This document shows positions 23,701 to 25,958 of a stretch of DNA of 25,958 bases, piece after piece. The stretch spans positions 27,083-53,040 of the forward strand of contig NW_003122913.1 in assembly GCF_000003605.2 (NCBI RefSeq), given 5' to 3'. Every line of letters starts with the position of its first letter. The stretch's first letter is position 1. The notes under the pieces are model-generated. The model was not told where the DNA came from, did not search any database, and saw only the letters and a list, made by a program, of their open reading frames with translations. The translations under genes were made by a program, and so were the position numbers. The DNA is from Saccoglossus kowalevskii (Eukaryota > Hemichordata > Enteropneusta > Harrimaniidae).

Positions 23701-25574
23701 CCAGACTGTCTTTAAGTCCAACAATTTCCTCAGCACGCTTTGCCACAGATTGTATTAGTGCATGGTGTGCAGAAAGCTCTTCTGCGAGTTTCTAAAAAAA
23801 GAAAAAAATCATAGCAAATTAGAAACAGAATATACAAACAAGTTACCAGATCAGTAAATCTATTACGTAGTTCGATACAACAATGTGTTTAAAGTTCCAG
23901 AGTCCTAGTGCAGATTTATAAAGTGTATAACATGTATCTAGGTACGGTATATCATGAGACCGCATCTCATGATGTAAGATTGTCACGTTACTCTCAAAGT
24001 TGACAAATAGTTTAATTTGCCAGTCATGACACTGTCGATTGATACTAATAACGACGTTTAAATGTATAAACACCATTAAGGTGACAGGTACTGTACAACA
24101 CACTTGAAAAGACATAGACACTGTATATGTAAATAATTGAAAATACTGGTTACGCAATCGCCGACCACAGATGATTCGCGCATTTGTTGATATCTATTAG
24201 ATATAATAATTGGTATGTTTTACATCTAAACATTGCATTTAAATATTGCCTGAATATGAGCCAATAAACACAATTCTTTCCACTATGATGAAATAACAAA
24301 CATTTAAGAAACACAGATGCCAAGCGAGTGCACTATTGGAAAAACTGCTCAAATACGCAGGGTAAATCACTATTATATTGCCAGATAATAACAGAATGAA
24401 GTGTAAAATATACCGGAGAACCTCACAAAATGTGTTGAAGCATGAGATTTCTGCCGAAATTGCTGGCAAATTCCGAGAAAGAAAACCAATAAAGCAGTGC
24501 ATAATTAAAGAAAGAAAGTGAGCTAAACGAAGGGTTCTATAGCTGGAACTAATTACTTCGAAATGAACTCACTAATTTGTCAAAGAAATGCATGCATGTA
24601 CATAAAACGACTCAAAGACATTCCAAAATAAATGAGTATTTGTTGATTATTGAAAGCTACTATGAAATTTTATTTCAATCAATAAATATTTATGGTGATA
24701 ATGTAGCTGAATCGTCGGTGTCATAATTTATGTCCGTTTGTGAAAATATAACCATAAACATCCGGTGTACAAATCACAATGTTACAAAGACTAGATCAAA
24801 ATATAAAAAAACACAGTGAGTGTTATTATTGTTGTGATGAATTAAGGTTTTCAATTTTCTGAAAGAAGTTATTGTTGTGTGGATGACCTACTGCTAAAAT
24901 TGCACTCTATAAGCCTGAACAAATATGCAACGTGGCTTGAACCTACTTGACGCTCTAGTTCCTGTTGCTTCAGTAGGCTGGGACTTGGCTCTGGAGCAGC
25001 TCTTATAGTTGGGGTAACACGTTTCCACTCATCTAACCAGCTCCGTAAATTCTGGCTATGTCGACTATACTCTTCAGCAATCAGCTGACGTGTTCTGATG
25101 GATTTAAGTGTATCTTCATTTCTGCTAAGTTCTTCTTTGAGACCATCCACGCGGGTTTTGAGTAATTCAGCTTGTGTTTGGATAGTTTTTTCGGGACTGT
25201 TTGGTTCACAAGATAGATTGAGAATCACGTCTAGCAGTTGAATGTTCTTTTCTAGCTCTTCCTGTAGCTTCTGCAAACAAATAATACGATTTCAAGCACC
25301 ACTGATAAACATCATAAGAAATAGACTGGCAATGTGGTATTTGATAAAGTCAGTCAGTTTCAAGCTCCATTTACAATTAAAACAATTATTTATAACATAC
25401 CCTATTTGTTATGATGTTTACTTCAGTATCAGCGATTTCATGTTCCCCATCCTCGTACAATACTAATGAATCATAATCTTCAAGAGACCGTGTTACCCAA
25501 TCTTCCACTTCACGTAGTTGACCTTGATATTCTTGCATACGACGACGCTGGTCATCTCTTTCATGAATTTGCTC
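5493..25574 (-). CDS. SYNE1-like: Giant nesprin (SYNE1/SYNE2/Msp300 family), C-terminal rod, partial, 32 exons
   Basis: Joined exons give one open frame of about 2528 residues; every junction keeps frame and has GT/AG ends. The product is a tandem array of spectrin-type repeats about 105-110 residues long, with helix-A Trp (often W[LIV]) and helix-C W..L...[VI]..R...L. Identity as nesprin rests on blocks I recognise from vertebrate SYNE1/2: INKQYRRLAREGRI, RWDNLSRR, ESLLVWLMELGLRLTDLEHL, YNEVYGRVSRLPHRL, INRWEVVQ and KAIVMSINLCS, in the same order as in the vertebrate C-terminus. Nesprins span from the cytoplasm to the outer nuclear membrane and, via KASH-SUN binding, couple nuclei to actin, kinesin and dynein. 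Neither the CH-domain N-terminus (right of the window) nor a KASH anchor is present here. The family call is firm. Whether it descends from the single pre-duplication nesprin, as expected for an invertebrate, is inference. Confidence 0.93.
5835..6164 (-). CDS. SYNE1-like: Nesprin exon 31: last complete spectrin repeat (110 aa)
   Basis: Acceptor TATATGTAG|GAT, donor TTG|GTATGAGTA, phase 0 at both ends. It begins DFLAELEARKAIVMSINLCS. Helix C is AMNDRWEIVCSLAYDWQKQL, and helix A CDEFHTTTSDLIGWLQQME. The SINLCS block and RWxxVCSL match human nesprin-1 particularly well (KAIILSINLCS, NGRWDRVCSL). Confidence 0.95.
6321..6526 (-). CDS. SYNE1-like: Nesprin exon 30: helix C and helix A of penultimate repeat (206 nt)
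   Basis: Acceptor TATTTTCTAG|CT, donor CGG|GTAAGTCG. It encodes (T)IINRWEVVQSDVVDKHRRM, then EWQRFRSDINNICSWLDKAE. The human SYNE1 counterpart reads VIDRWELLQAQALSKELRM and QFNSDLNSIWAWLGDTEEE. It ends STIRQQR at phase 0. Confidence 0.94.
6645..7048. repeat. Imperfect tandem duplication, two copies of about 196 and 208 bp
   Basis: Copy 1 (6645-6840) and copy 2 (6841-7048) both begin GATCT and share in order: ATTGAAAACAAAACACAA, TTATAAAGCACCATGG, GAGATCTAGTT, TCATTTGGGTATGTT, CTATCTGTTAT and TCAATGTGATCTG. They differ by scattered substitutions and a few indels, so the duplication is not recent. It lies inside the intron 6527-7357. Confidence 0.85.
7358..7454 (-). CDS. SYNE1-like: Nesprin exon 29: helix B of the next repeat (97 nt)
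   Basis: Acceptor TTTGTCTGCAG|GAG, donor ACAA|GTAGGTTTC. Phase 0 in, one base out. It encodes ESLMSDTVACVSIIKGLANR, then LLDDPTLTDQI. It is short and found only by splice logic. Its single leftover base joins the two leading bases of exon 30 to make Thr, and the sum is 303 nt (101 codons). Confidence 0.85.
7543..7956 (-). CDS. SYNE1-like: Nesprin exon 28: Ser/Arg-rich linker with FDWD motif (138 aa)
   Basis: Acceptor TTCACTTCAG|AGT, donor TAT|GTGAGTTGGT, phase 0 at both ends. Residues 1-72 are low-complexity and basic, rich in Ser (SSSPTRSSRSS), with four Ser/Thr-Pro sites (SSPG, SSPT, RTPS, YTPI); a fifth, VSPS, follows the motif. FDWD is at residues 74-77 (7726-7737). The C-terminal part (GDILRILQECEGKIEQMEV) is helical and corresponds to a helical piece ahead of the next repeat in vertebrate nesprin-1. 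The linker separates the conserved repeat block from the last repeats in the same place as in SYNE1/2, where an LEWD motif binds kinesin light chain. The role here is inferred from position and motif. Confidence 0.9.
7957..8533 (-). other. Intron of 577 bp
   Basis: AT-rich. No feature recognised. Confidence 0.6.
8534..8734 (-). CDS. SYNE1-like: Nesprin exon 27: end of conserved repeat / adaptive domain (67 aa)
   Basis: Acceptor ACATTACAG|GCC, donor CCG|GTAATTTTAT, phase 0 at both ends. It contains AFQNEMDSNKTRQETVN, FIQKELDELNKYYNEVYGRV and SRLPHRLQKLPQSP. The vertebrate counterpart has FQQEITLNTNKIDQLI, then DELEELHRYCQEVFGRVSRF. This is the block just before the linker, which stabilises the adjacent repeat in nesprins. 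It ends with Pro residues as the chain enters the disordered linker. Confidence 0.94.
8735..9378 (-). other. Intron of 644 bp with an inverted-repeat element
   Basis: No coding pattern. It contains the TTAA-flanked element at 8959-9083. Confidence 0.6.
8959..9083. mobile_element. TTAA-flanked inverted-repeat element (125 bp)
   Basis: The interval begins and ends with TTAA (8959-8962 and 9080-9083). Arms of about 37 bp (8959-8995 and 9046-9083) are imperfect reverse complements, sharing TTAAAG.GC, GTCGTCG.GC and TGTTCGA. They are GC-rich and CpG-rich against an AT-rich intron. TTAA flanks suggest a piggyBac-like MITE. The left arm also resembles a tRNA-derived head (GCGCAGTGGTCG, then GTTCGAATT, like A and B boxes), so a degraded SINE pair is an alternative. 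Confidence 0.55.
9379..9699 (-). CDS. SYNE1-like: Nesprin exon 26: highly conserved spectrin-repeat unit (107 aa)
   Basis: Acceptor TGCTATTTAG|TTA, donor AAG|GTCAGTATTG, phase 0 at both ends. It contains LTQLEIINKQYRRLAREGRI, then VNNRWDNLSRRCTSVIKRLK (helix C) and RDEFETARESLLVWLMELGL, followed by RLTDLEHLSESDTKV. Each block lines up with the C-terminal repeat of human SYNE1/2 (QYRRLARENRT, RWDNLQRRVTAVLRRL, ESILVWLTEMDLQLTNVEH). This is the best single exon for identifying the gene. Confidence 0.95.
9700..10053 (-). other. Intron of 354 bp
   Basis: Very AT-rich with no recognisable feature. Confidence 0.6.
10054..10204 (-). CDS. SYNE1-like: Nesprin exon 25: conserved C-terminal repeat, second part (151 nt)
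   Basis: Acceptor CGATTTTAG|T completes a Ser codon; donor GAA|GTAAGTCTAG. It encodes SIEETCRHWQTIFDDHTKF, then EDWLVSAERVAYIPNSS, closely parallel to the vertebrate nesprin IEETWRLWQKFLDDYSRFEDWLKSAER segment. With exon 24 it makes 339 nt, 113 codons. Confidence 0.93.
10314..10501 (-). CDS. SYNE1-like: Nesprin exon 24: conserved C-terminal repeat, first part (188 nt)
   Basis: Acceptor GTGTACCAG|ACG, donor AG|GTAAATTATT; phase 0 in, two bases out. It encodes IESHSIGVASVLDFCEELL, a CGACPTKSECEAI segment and helix C NLDYRWRHINTLSMKRRM. This resembles, from memory, the vertebrate nesprin block with SVFNICEVLLHD and RSLDRRWRNICAMSMERRM, and it is one of the strongest links to SYNE1/2. Paired Cys flank the A-B loop. 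Confidence 0.94.
10502..11725 (-). other. Intron of 1224 bp, the longest between certain exons
   Basis: AT-rich. A short AT dinucleotide run lies near 11512-11531. No spectrin-like frame between paired splice sites; the repeat register across it is continuous, so no exon appears to be missing. Confidence 0.6.
11726..11888 (-). CDS. SYNE1-like: Nesprin exon 23: second part of a split repeat (163 nt)
   Basis: Acceptor TTATTACAG|GAC completes the Arg codon (FISF-R-TKKLQQTL); donor CAG|GTAACATTTG. Helix A is LENNMSNLCQWLSYIEKEL. It ends LKLQTQQ at phase 0. Confidence 0.91.
11889..12415 (-). other. Intron of 527 bp
   Basis: The intron splits one repeat. No feature seen inside it. Confidence 0.6.
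12416..12582 (-). CDS. SYNE1-like: Nesprin exon 22: first part of a split repeat (167 nt)
   Basis: Acceptor TCATCTGTAG|GCA, donor AG|GTGAGTTC. Starts at phase 0 and leaves two bases of an Arg codon. It encodes AYSGELKTAADNKKQL..., with helix C LARINDKWKHLMNFISF. With the next exon it makes 330 nt, 110 codons. Confidence 0.89.
12583..13226 (-). other. Intron of 644 bp
   Basis: AT-rich intron, no recognisable feature. Confidence 0.6.
13227..13541 (-). CDS. SYNE1-like: Nesprin exon 21: one spectrin-repeat unit (105 aa)
   Basis: Acceptor TTTTTATAG|CAA, donor CAC|GTAAGTTCAG, phase 0 at both ends. Helix C is LLAEQWDEIRHQTVNRKQ. Helix A is WSLFAERYKELSDWFIKTE. It ends LLYELQH. Confidence 0.92.
13636..13929 (-). 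CDS. SYNE1-like: Nesprin exon 20: one spectrin-repeat unit (98 aa)
   Basis: Acceptor TTTCAATTCAG|GAA, donor AAG|GTGAGTTTG, phase 0 at both ends. It begins EGNFLSLNENGIQLM; helix C is SQKRWYNITAALNKQTHKL. Helix A is WNSAEQHIEDLQAWLIDTKE. It is the shortest full-unit exon. Confidence 0.92.
13930..14612 (-). other. Intron of 683 bp
   Basis: AT-rich intron. A plus-strand open frame at 14326-14523 has no splice or composition support, and I see no other feature. Confidence 0.6.
14613..14939 (-). CDS. SYNE1-like: Nesprin exon 19: one spectrin-repeat unit (109 aa)
   Basis: Acceptor TTTCTTGCAG|TTG, strong donor GAA|GTAAGTCAAA, phase 0 at both ends. Helix C is LTEQWQSVVKRASQRKEI. Helix A is WQTYRMMLDEMNSWFDGMDEE. 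It ends HMLEQAE at the shared boundary. Confidence 0.92.
15067..15369 (-). CDS. SYNE1-like: Nesprin exon 18: one spectrin-repeat unit (101 aa)
   Basis: Acceptor ATTCCCACAG|TCT, donor GAG|GTATGTCATG, phase 0 at both ends. It begins SVIVKFINNNSQL; helix C is LNRKWNTLSNQTSERYRKL. Helix A is FAQKCDAWMIFVAQIE. It ends in a Gln-rich helix B (LLLEQQQLFE). Confidence 0.91.
15370..16093 (-). other. Intron of 724 bp holding a MITE-like inverted repeat
   Basis: No coding pattern. Most of 15747-15975 looks like a small non-autonomous repeat element, listed separately. Confidence 0.6.
15747..15975. mobile_element. MITE-like element with 15-bp perfect terminal inverted repeats
   Basis: TACTGTAAAACATGT at 15747-15761 is the exact reverse complement of ACATGTTTTACAGTA at 15961-15975. 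The 229-bp interval holds recurring TCGCTAAT/TTCGCTAAA/TTCGCGAATTTAGCGA motifs in both orientations, a pattern common in small palindromic repeats of marine invertebrates. No coding capacity. Target-site duplications are not clear (possibly TA), so the transposon class is unassigned. Confidence 0.5.
16094..16291 (-). CDS. SYNE1-like: Nesprin exon 17: helix C and helix A (66 aa)
   Basis: Acceptor TTCTATAG|AAA, donor AAG|GTAGATTATC, phase 0 at both ends. It encodes KLDNMRKTVNKQVERME (helix C without Trp), then helix A QRKFQDTLQTLTIWIDNIEE and an acidic loop DKDDPN. It ends DRMAELK. Confidence 0.9.
16292..16597 (-). other. Intron of 306 bp
   Basis: Nothing recognisable beyond splice signals. 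Confidence 0.6.
16598..16726 (-). CDS. SYNE1-like: Nesprin exon 16: helix B/C segment (43 aa)
   Basis: Acceptor CTAAAATAG|GGT, donor CAG|GTGGGAATA, phase 0 at both ends. It encodes GLKLELDSYHSVSG..., a loop with NPLTGHADS, then an STTIMEITAQQKSLQQ helix. No aromatic marker, so the call rests on splice sites, phase and the sum with exon 17 (43 + 66 = 109 aa, one repeat). Confidence 0.78.
16727..17126 (-). other. Intron of 400 bp
   Basis: AT-rich intron with no feature that I recognise. Confidence 0.6.
17127..17316 (-). CDS. SYNE1-like: Nesprin exon 15: second part of a split repeat (190 nt)
   Basis: Acceptor GTTCCCCAG|GTGG, donor AAG|GTATAT. The split Arg codon is followed directly by the helix-C Trp (R/WKAVGATMHMYEQAL), then helix A WESYENEYLKVAEWIEGKE. 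It ends DKNKQLESAK at the shared helix-B boundary. Confidence 0.9.
17475..17608 (-). CDS. SYNE1-like: Nesprin exon 14: first part of a split repeat (134 nt)
   Basis: Acceptor ACTATAAAG|AGC, donor AG|GTAAGTTG. Starts at phase 0 and ends after two bases of a codon. It encodes SFQIELKNSNIHLATL... to SISDISI(R). It is too short to stand out as an open frame but needed: 134 + 190 nt with the next exon make exactly 108 codons. Confidence 0.86.
17814..18122 (-). CDS. SYNE1-like: Nesprin exon 13: one spectrin-repeat unit (103 aa)
   Basis: Acceptor GTCTCACAG|GTT, donor AAG|GTATATAAAG, phase 0 at both ends. It begins VVEELVESKSHEL. The helix-C Trp is absent (TLLTKRSNLQRNL), and a Trp lies in LLDLWKQYNETL. 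The 3' end and donor are built from an 11-bp near-repeat of GACTTTATATA on the plus strand. Confidence 0.88.
18227..18547 (-). CDS. SYNE1-like: Nesprin exon 12: one spectrin-repeat unit (107 aa)
   Basis: Acceptor GGTTTACAG|GAT, donor CAG|GTAAGATTG, phase 0 at both ends. It begins DYQLDLQSRQM; helix C is NMWQSINKEVNDRIKSLE, and helix A is WIDYEKSIDDVLKWYEQQE. It ends NALRDCQ. Confidence 0.92.
18688..19014 (-). CDS. SYNE1-like: Nesprin exon 11: one spectrin-repeat unit (109 aa)
   Basis: Acceptor TATCATAG|GAA, donor AAG|GTACGATTC, phase 0 at both ends. It begins EFRKDVDSHSN; helix C is IIESHWNKLMSDIPALQDEL, and helix A contains LTELMMWMGGLQKAI. It ends ESDLRKYK at the shared helix-B boundary. 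Confidence 0.92.
19015..19345 (-). other. Intron of 331 bp
   Basis: AT-rich intron with no recognisable feature. Confidence 0.6.
19346..19669 (-). CDS. SYNE1-like: Nesprin exon 10: one spectrin-repeat unit (108 aa)
   Basis: Acceptor TTTGTTAG|GCA, donor ATG|GTGAGTGATT, phase 0 at both ends. Helix C is FSERWMDLKGKVTTSLKAL. Helix A is DELVDWLQRALQWLDEW, with three Trp in or near it. The distance to the neighbours fits the standard period. Confidence 0.92.
19903..20205 (-). CDS. SYNE1-like: Nesprin exon 9: one spectrin-repeat unit (101 aa)
   Basis: Acceptor TATAATAG|GAT, donor CAG|GTAAAAATT, phase 0 at both ends. It begins DFISDMEEHRL and contains a Gln-rich helix C without Trp (ASLQISLYQRTHKLQDQV). 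Helix A follows, WQHFEKRYCELNGWLAHME. The end (QQNVHRLQ) is the usual helix-B boundary position. Confidence 0.92.
20206..20735 (-). other. Intron of 530 bp
   Basis: AT-rich intron. I see no exon, RNA gene or repeat of note in it. Confidence 0.6.
20736..21053 (-). CDS. SYNE1-like: Nesprin exon 8: one spectrin-repeat unit (106 aa)
   Basis: Acceptor TTGTTATAG|GAA, donor AGA|GTGAGTGAAT, phase 0 at both ends. Helix B, then helix C SSWDDLLKHVTVRRNKL (Trp at residue 43), then a helix A with Tyr in place of the aromatic Trp (GDYLDTVERKL). Confidence 0.92.
21054..21720 (-). other. Intron of 667 bp
   Basis: AT-rich intron with no coding pattern, no paired splice sites around a spectrin-like frame, and no clear repeat. 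The flanking repeat spacing (73 residues across it) is normal, so no exon is missing here. Confidence 0.6.
21721..21837 (-). CDS. SYNE1-like: Nesprin exon 7: helix A and A-B loop (39 aa)
   Basis: A short exon with acceptor CATCAACAG|GAC and strong donor CAG|GTAAAG, phase 0 at both ends. It encodes DEIHQLQKWICDTKQML and an acidic loop (DKDRDDEGK). Its helix-A Trp is at residue 9, and it pairs with the helix-C Trp 73 residues later in exon 8. Confidence 0.87.
22013..22225 (-). CDS. SYNE1-like: Nesprin exon 6: helices B-C (71 aa)
   Basis: Acceptor CATTCCAG|GAG, donor CGG|GTTTGT. An alternative phase-0 donor lies 9 nt earlier (ACT|GTATAC), making 68 aa. The longer form gives the better helix-C to helix-A spacing (34 residues to the Trp in exon 7). 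Helix C is LTTLETKAREKDKEL, with Leu replacing the usual Trp. Confidence 0.85.
22226..22929 (-). other. Intron of 704 bp
   Basis: No spectrin-like coding apart from the doubtful 18-nt microexon at 22834-22851. It holds a short inverted repeat with 9-bp arms (22552-22560 and 22581-22589, TCTATTGTG/CACAATAGA). Otherwise AT-rich and unremarkable. Confidence 0.6.
22834..22851 (-). CDS. Possible 18-nt microexon (six codons)
   Basis: A strong donor (ATG|GTAAGTTTC) sits 18 nt downstream of an AG (ATATTAG|ATA) on the minus strand. The intervening six codons (IRFEFM) are in phase 0 with both neighbouring exons. The acceptor has a poor pyrimidine tract, and repeat spacing is already normal without it, so this is an alternative microexon at best or a chance donor. 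Confidence 0.15.
22930..23088 (-). CDS. SYNE1-like: Nesprin exon 5: helix C end and helix A (53 aa)
   Basis: A short exon found from its splice sites: acceptor CCCCCACAG|GCA, donor GCA|GTGAGTTAA, phase 0 at both ends. It encodes AKDKQTRLDQLFEFQEQY..., with a helix-A Trp at residue 27 (SVSQWLDTVQNKL), 33 residues after the helix-C Trp of exon 4. It completes that repeat and starts the next. Confidence 0.88.
23318..23461 (-). CDS. SYNE1-like: Nesprin exon 4: helix B/C segment of a shortened repeat (48 aa)
   Basis: Acceptor GTTGCAG|GAA, donor CAG|GTAAGGTC, phase 0 at both ends. It encodes EGYNSAPLHQYKVKM..., then helix C LKALSQCWDKLQTQ with Trp at residue 42. Helix-C Trp to helix-C Trp from exon 3 is only 66 residues instead of about 110, so this repeat lacks about 44 residues, corresponding to helix A and the start of helix B. 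Confidence 0.87.
23585..23791 (-). CDS. SYNE1-like: Nesprin exon 3: helices B-C of a repeat (69 aa)
   Basis: Acceptor TTTTTTTAG|AAA, donor CAG|GTTGGC (weak), phase 0 at both ends. It contains a canonical helix C, SKWEELSEKIAERKQQL, with Trp at residue 45, 75 residues after the helix-A Trp of exon 2 as expected. The exon ends before any helix A of the next repeat, and the next exon does not supply one (see findings). Confidence 0.88.
23792..24946 (-). other. Intron of 1155 bp, the second longest intron between certain exons
   Basis: No reading frame here has spectrin-like pattern or paired splice sites. There is a small perfect hairpin at 23951-23973 (8-bp arms ATCATGAG/CTCATGAT, 7-nt loop). 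A polypyrimidine tract (TTTTTTCTTTTTTTAG read on the minus strand) leads into the exon ending at 23791. Frames at 23843-24157 and 24239-24502 look like chance hydrophobic translations. Confidence 0.6.
24947..25270 (-). CDS. SYNE1-like: Nesprin exon 2: one spectrin-repeat unit (108 aa)
   Basis: Acceptor TTTGCAG|AAG, donor CAA|GTAGGTTC, phase 0 at both ends. The exon runs helix B - helix C - next helix A (LRSWLDEW). The helix-C Trp is replaced by Val (VDGLKEELSRNEDTL). The A-B loop is Pro-rich (APEPSPS). Trp-to-Trp distance from exon 1 is 110 residues, the normal repeat period. Confidence 0.9.
25401..25574 (-). CDS. SYNE1-like: Nesprin exon 1 of window: end of helix C and helix A of a spectrin repeat
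   Basis: 58 codons, phase 0 at both ends. Acceptor ...GATGCAG|GAG, donor AGG|GTATGTTATA. It starts EQIHERDDQRRRM (end of a helix C) and carries helix A with the conserved Trp at residue 26 (REVEDWV). The A-B loop that follows is acidic (EDYDSLVLYEDGEHE). The preceding half-repeat must lie upstream, in the microsatellite region or beyond the window. Confidence 0.88.
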
Positions 25575-25638
25575 CTGCATCATTAACAAACAATGTATGA
25601 ATAAATAAACCTATAATCATTTCCAATCACATACTCAC

Positions 25639-25673
25639 TTTACCAATTTTGTAAATACTGTTTTCGGTATTTA
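25639..25673 (-). CDS. Candidate 35-nt mini-exon upstream of the first certain exon
   Basis: On the minus strand the TC microsatellite ends in CATTAG, a good acceptor, followed by 35 nt and a strong donor (AAA|GTGAGTATG). The frame that joins the next exon at phase 0 reads (x)NTENSIYKIGK, then EQIHERDDQ. Together YKIGKEQIHER roughly fits the helix-C pattern W..L...I..R, with Tyr in the Trp position and Gly in the Leu position. The intron to the next exon would be 64 nt, shorter than any other here. The acceptor could instead be GAAAACAG, giving 19 nt. Without the upstream exon, the incoming phase (one nt carried over) cannot be tested. Confidence 0.35.
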
Positions 25674-25674
25674 C

Positions 25675-25958
<284 letters not shown>

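Noticed and set aside
24239-24502. Hydrophobic minus-strand open frame in the long intron
   Set aside because: No spectrin pattern, no flanking splice pair in phase, and repeat spacing across the intron is already normal (75 residues between the expected Trp positions).

Overview
The window is a piece of an AT-rich animal genome. Almost all recognisable coding sequence is one large, intron-rich gene on the minus strand. I traced 32 exons between 25574 and 5493, joined by 31 introns with GT/AG ends. They give one continuous reading frame of 7584 nt, about 2528 residues. The protein is a chain of roughly 21-22 spectrin-type three-helix repeats. In its last third it matches, from memory of the vertebrate sequences, the C-terminal part of nesprin-1/nesprin-2 (SYNE1/SYNE2; Drosophila Msp300 is the insect counterpart). 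The best anchors are the repeats in 9379-10501, the adaptive-domain segment in 8534-8734, the Ser-rich linker in 7543-7956, and the final repeats in 5493-7454, which include a KAIVMSINLCS block. The host is most likely an invertebrate metazoan, judged from the divergence, the compact introns and the composition. I cannot place it in a phylum.

Layout, read in the direction of transcription (right to left). 25679-25958 is a GA/TC microsatellite that runs off the window. 25401-25574 is the first certain exon; an upstream mini-exon at 25639-25673 is possible. 11726-25270 encodes the spectrin-repeat rod, much of it with one phase-0 exon per repeat. 8534-10501 is the conserved nesprin repeat block and adaptive domain. 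7543-7956 is a disordered Ser/Arg-rich linker with an FDWD motif. 5493-7454 holds the last repeats. The N-terminal actin-binding region lies beyond the right edge. A KASH membrane anchor is expected at the C-terminus, but none is visible. The last exon either splices on at 5493 to exons outside the window or reads to a stop at 5460.

The left 5.4 kb has no recognised gene. A plus-strand candidate terminal exon at 708-875 behind a good acceptor hints at a convergent or nested neighbour. Introns carry a 196/208-bp tandem duplication, a TTAA-flanked inverted-repeat element and a second MITE-like inverted repeat.

How the gene product would work: in known nesprins the rod extends into the cytoplasm, the linker and repeats recruit motors and cytoskeleton, and a C-terminal KASH peptide binds SUN proteins in the perinuclear space (the LINC complex). 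Only the rod and linker are directly visible here.
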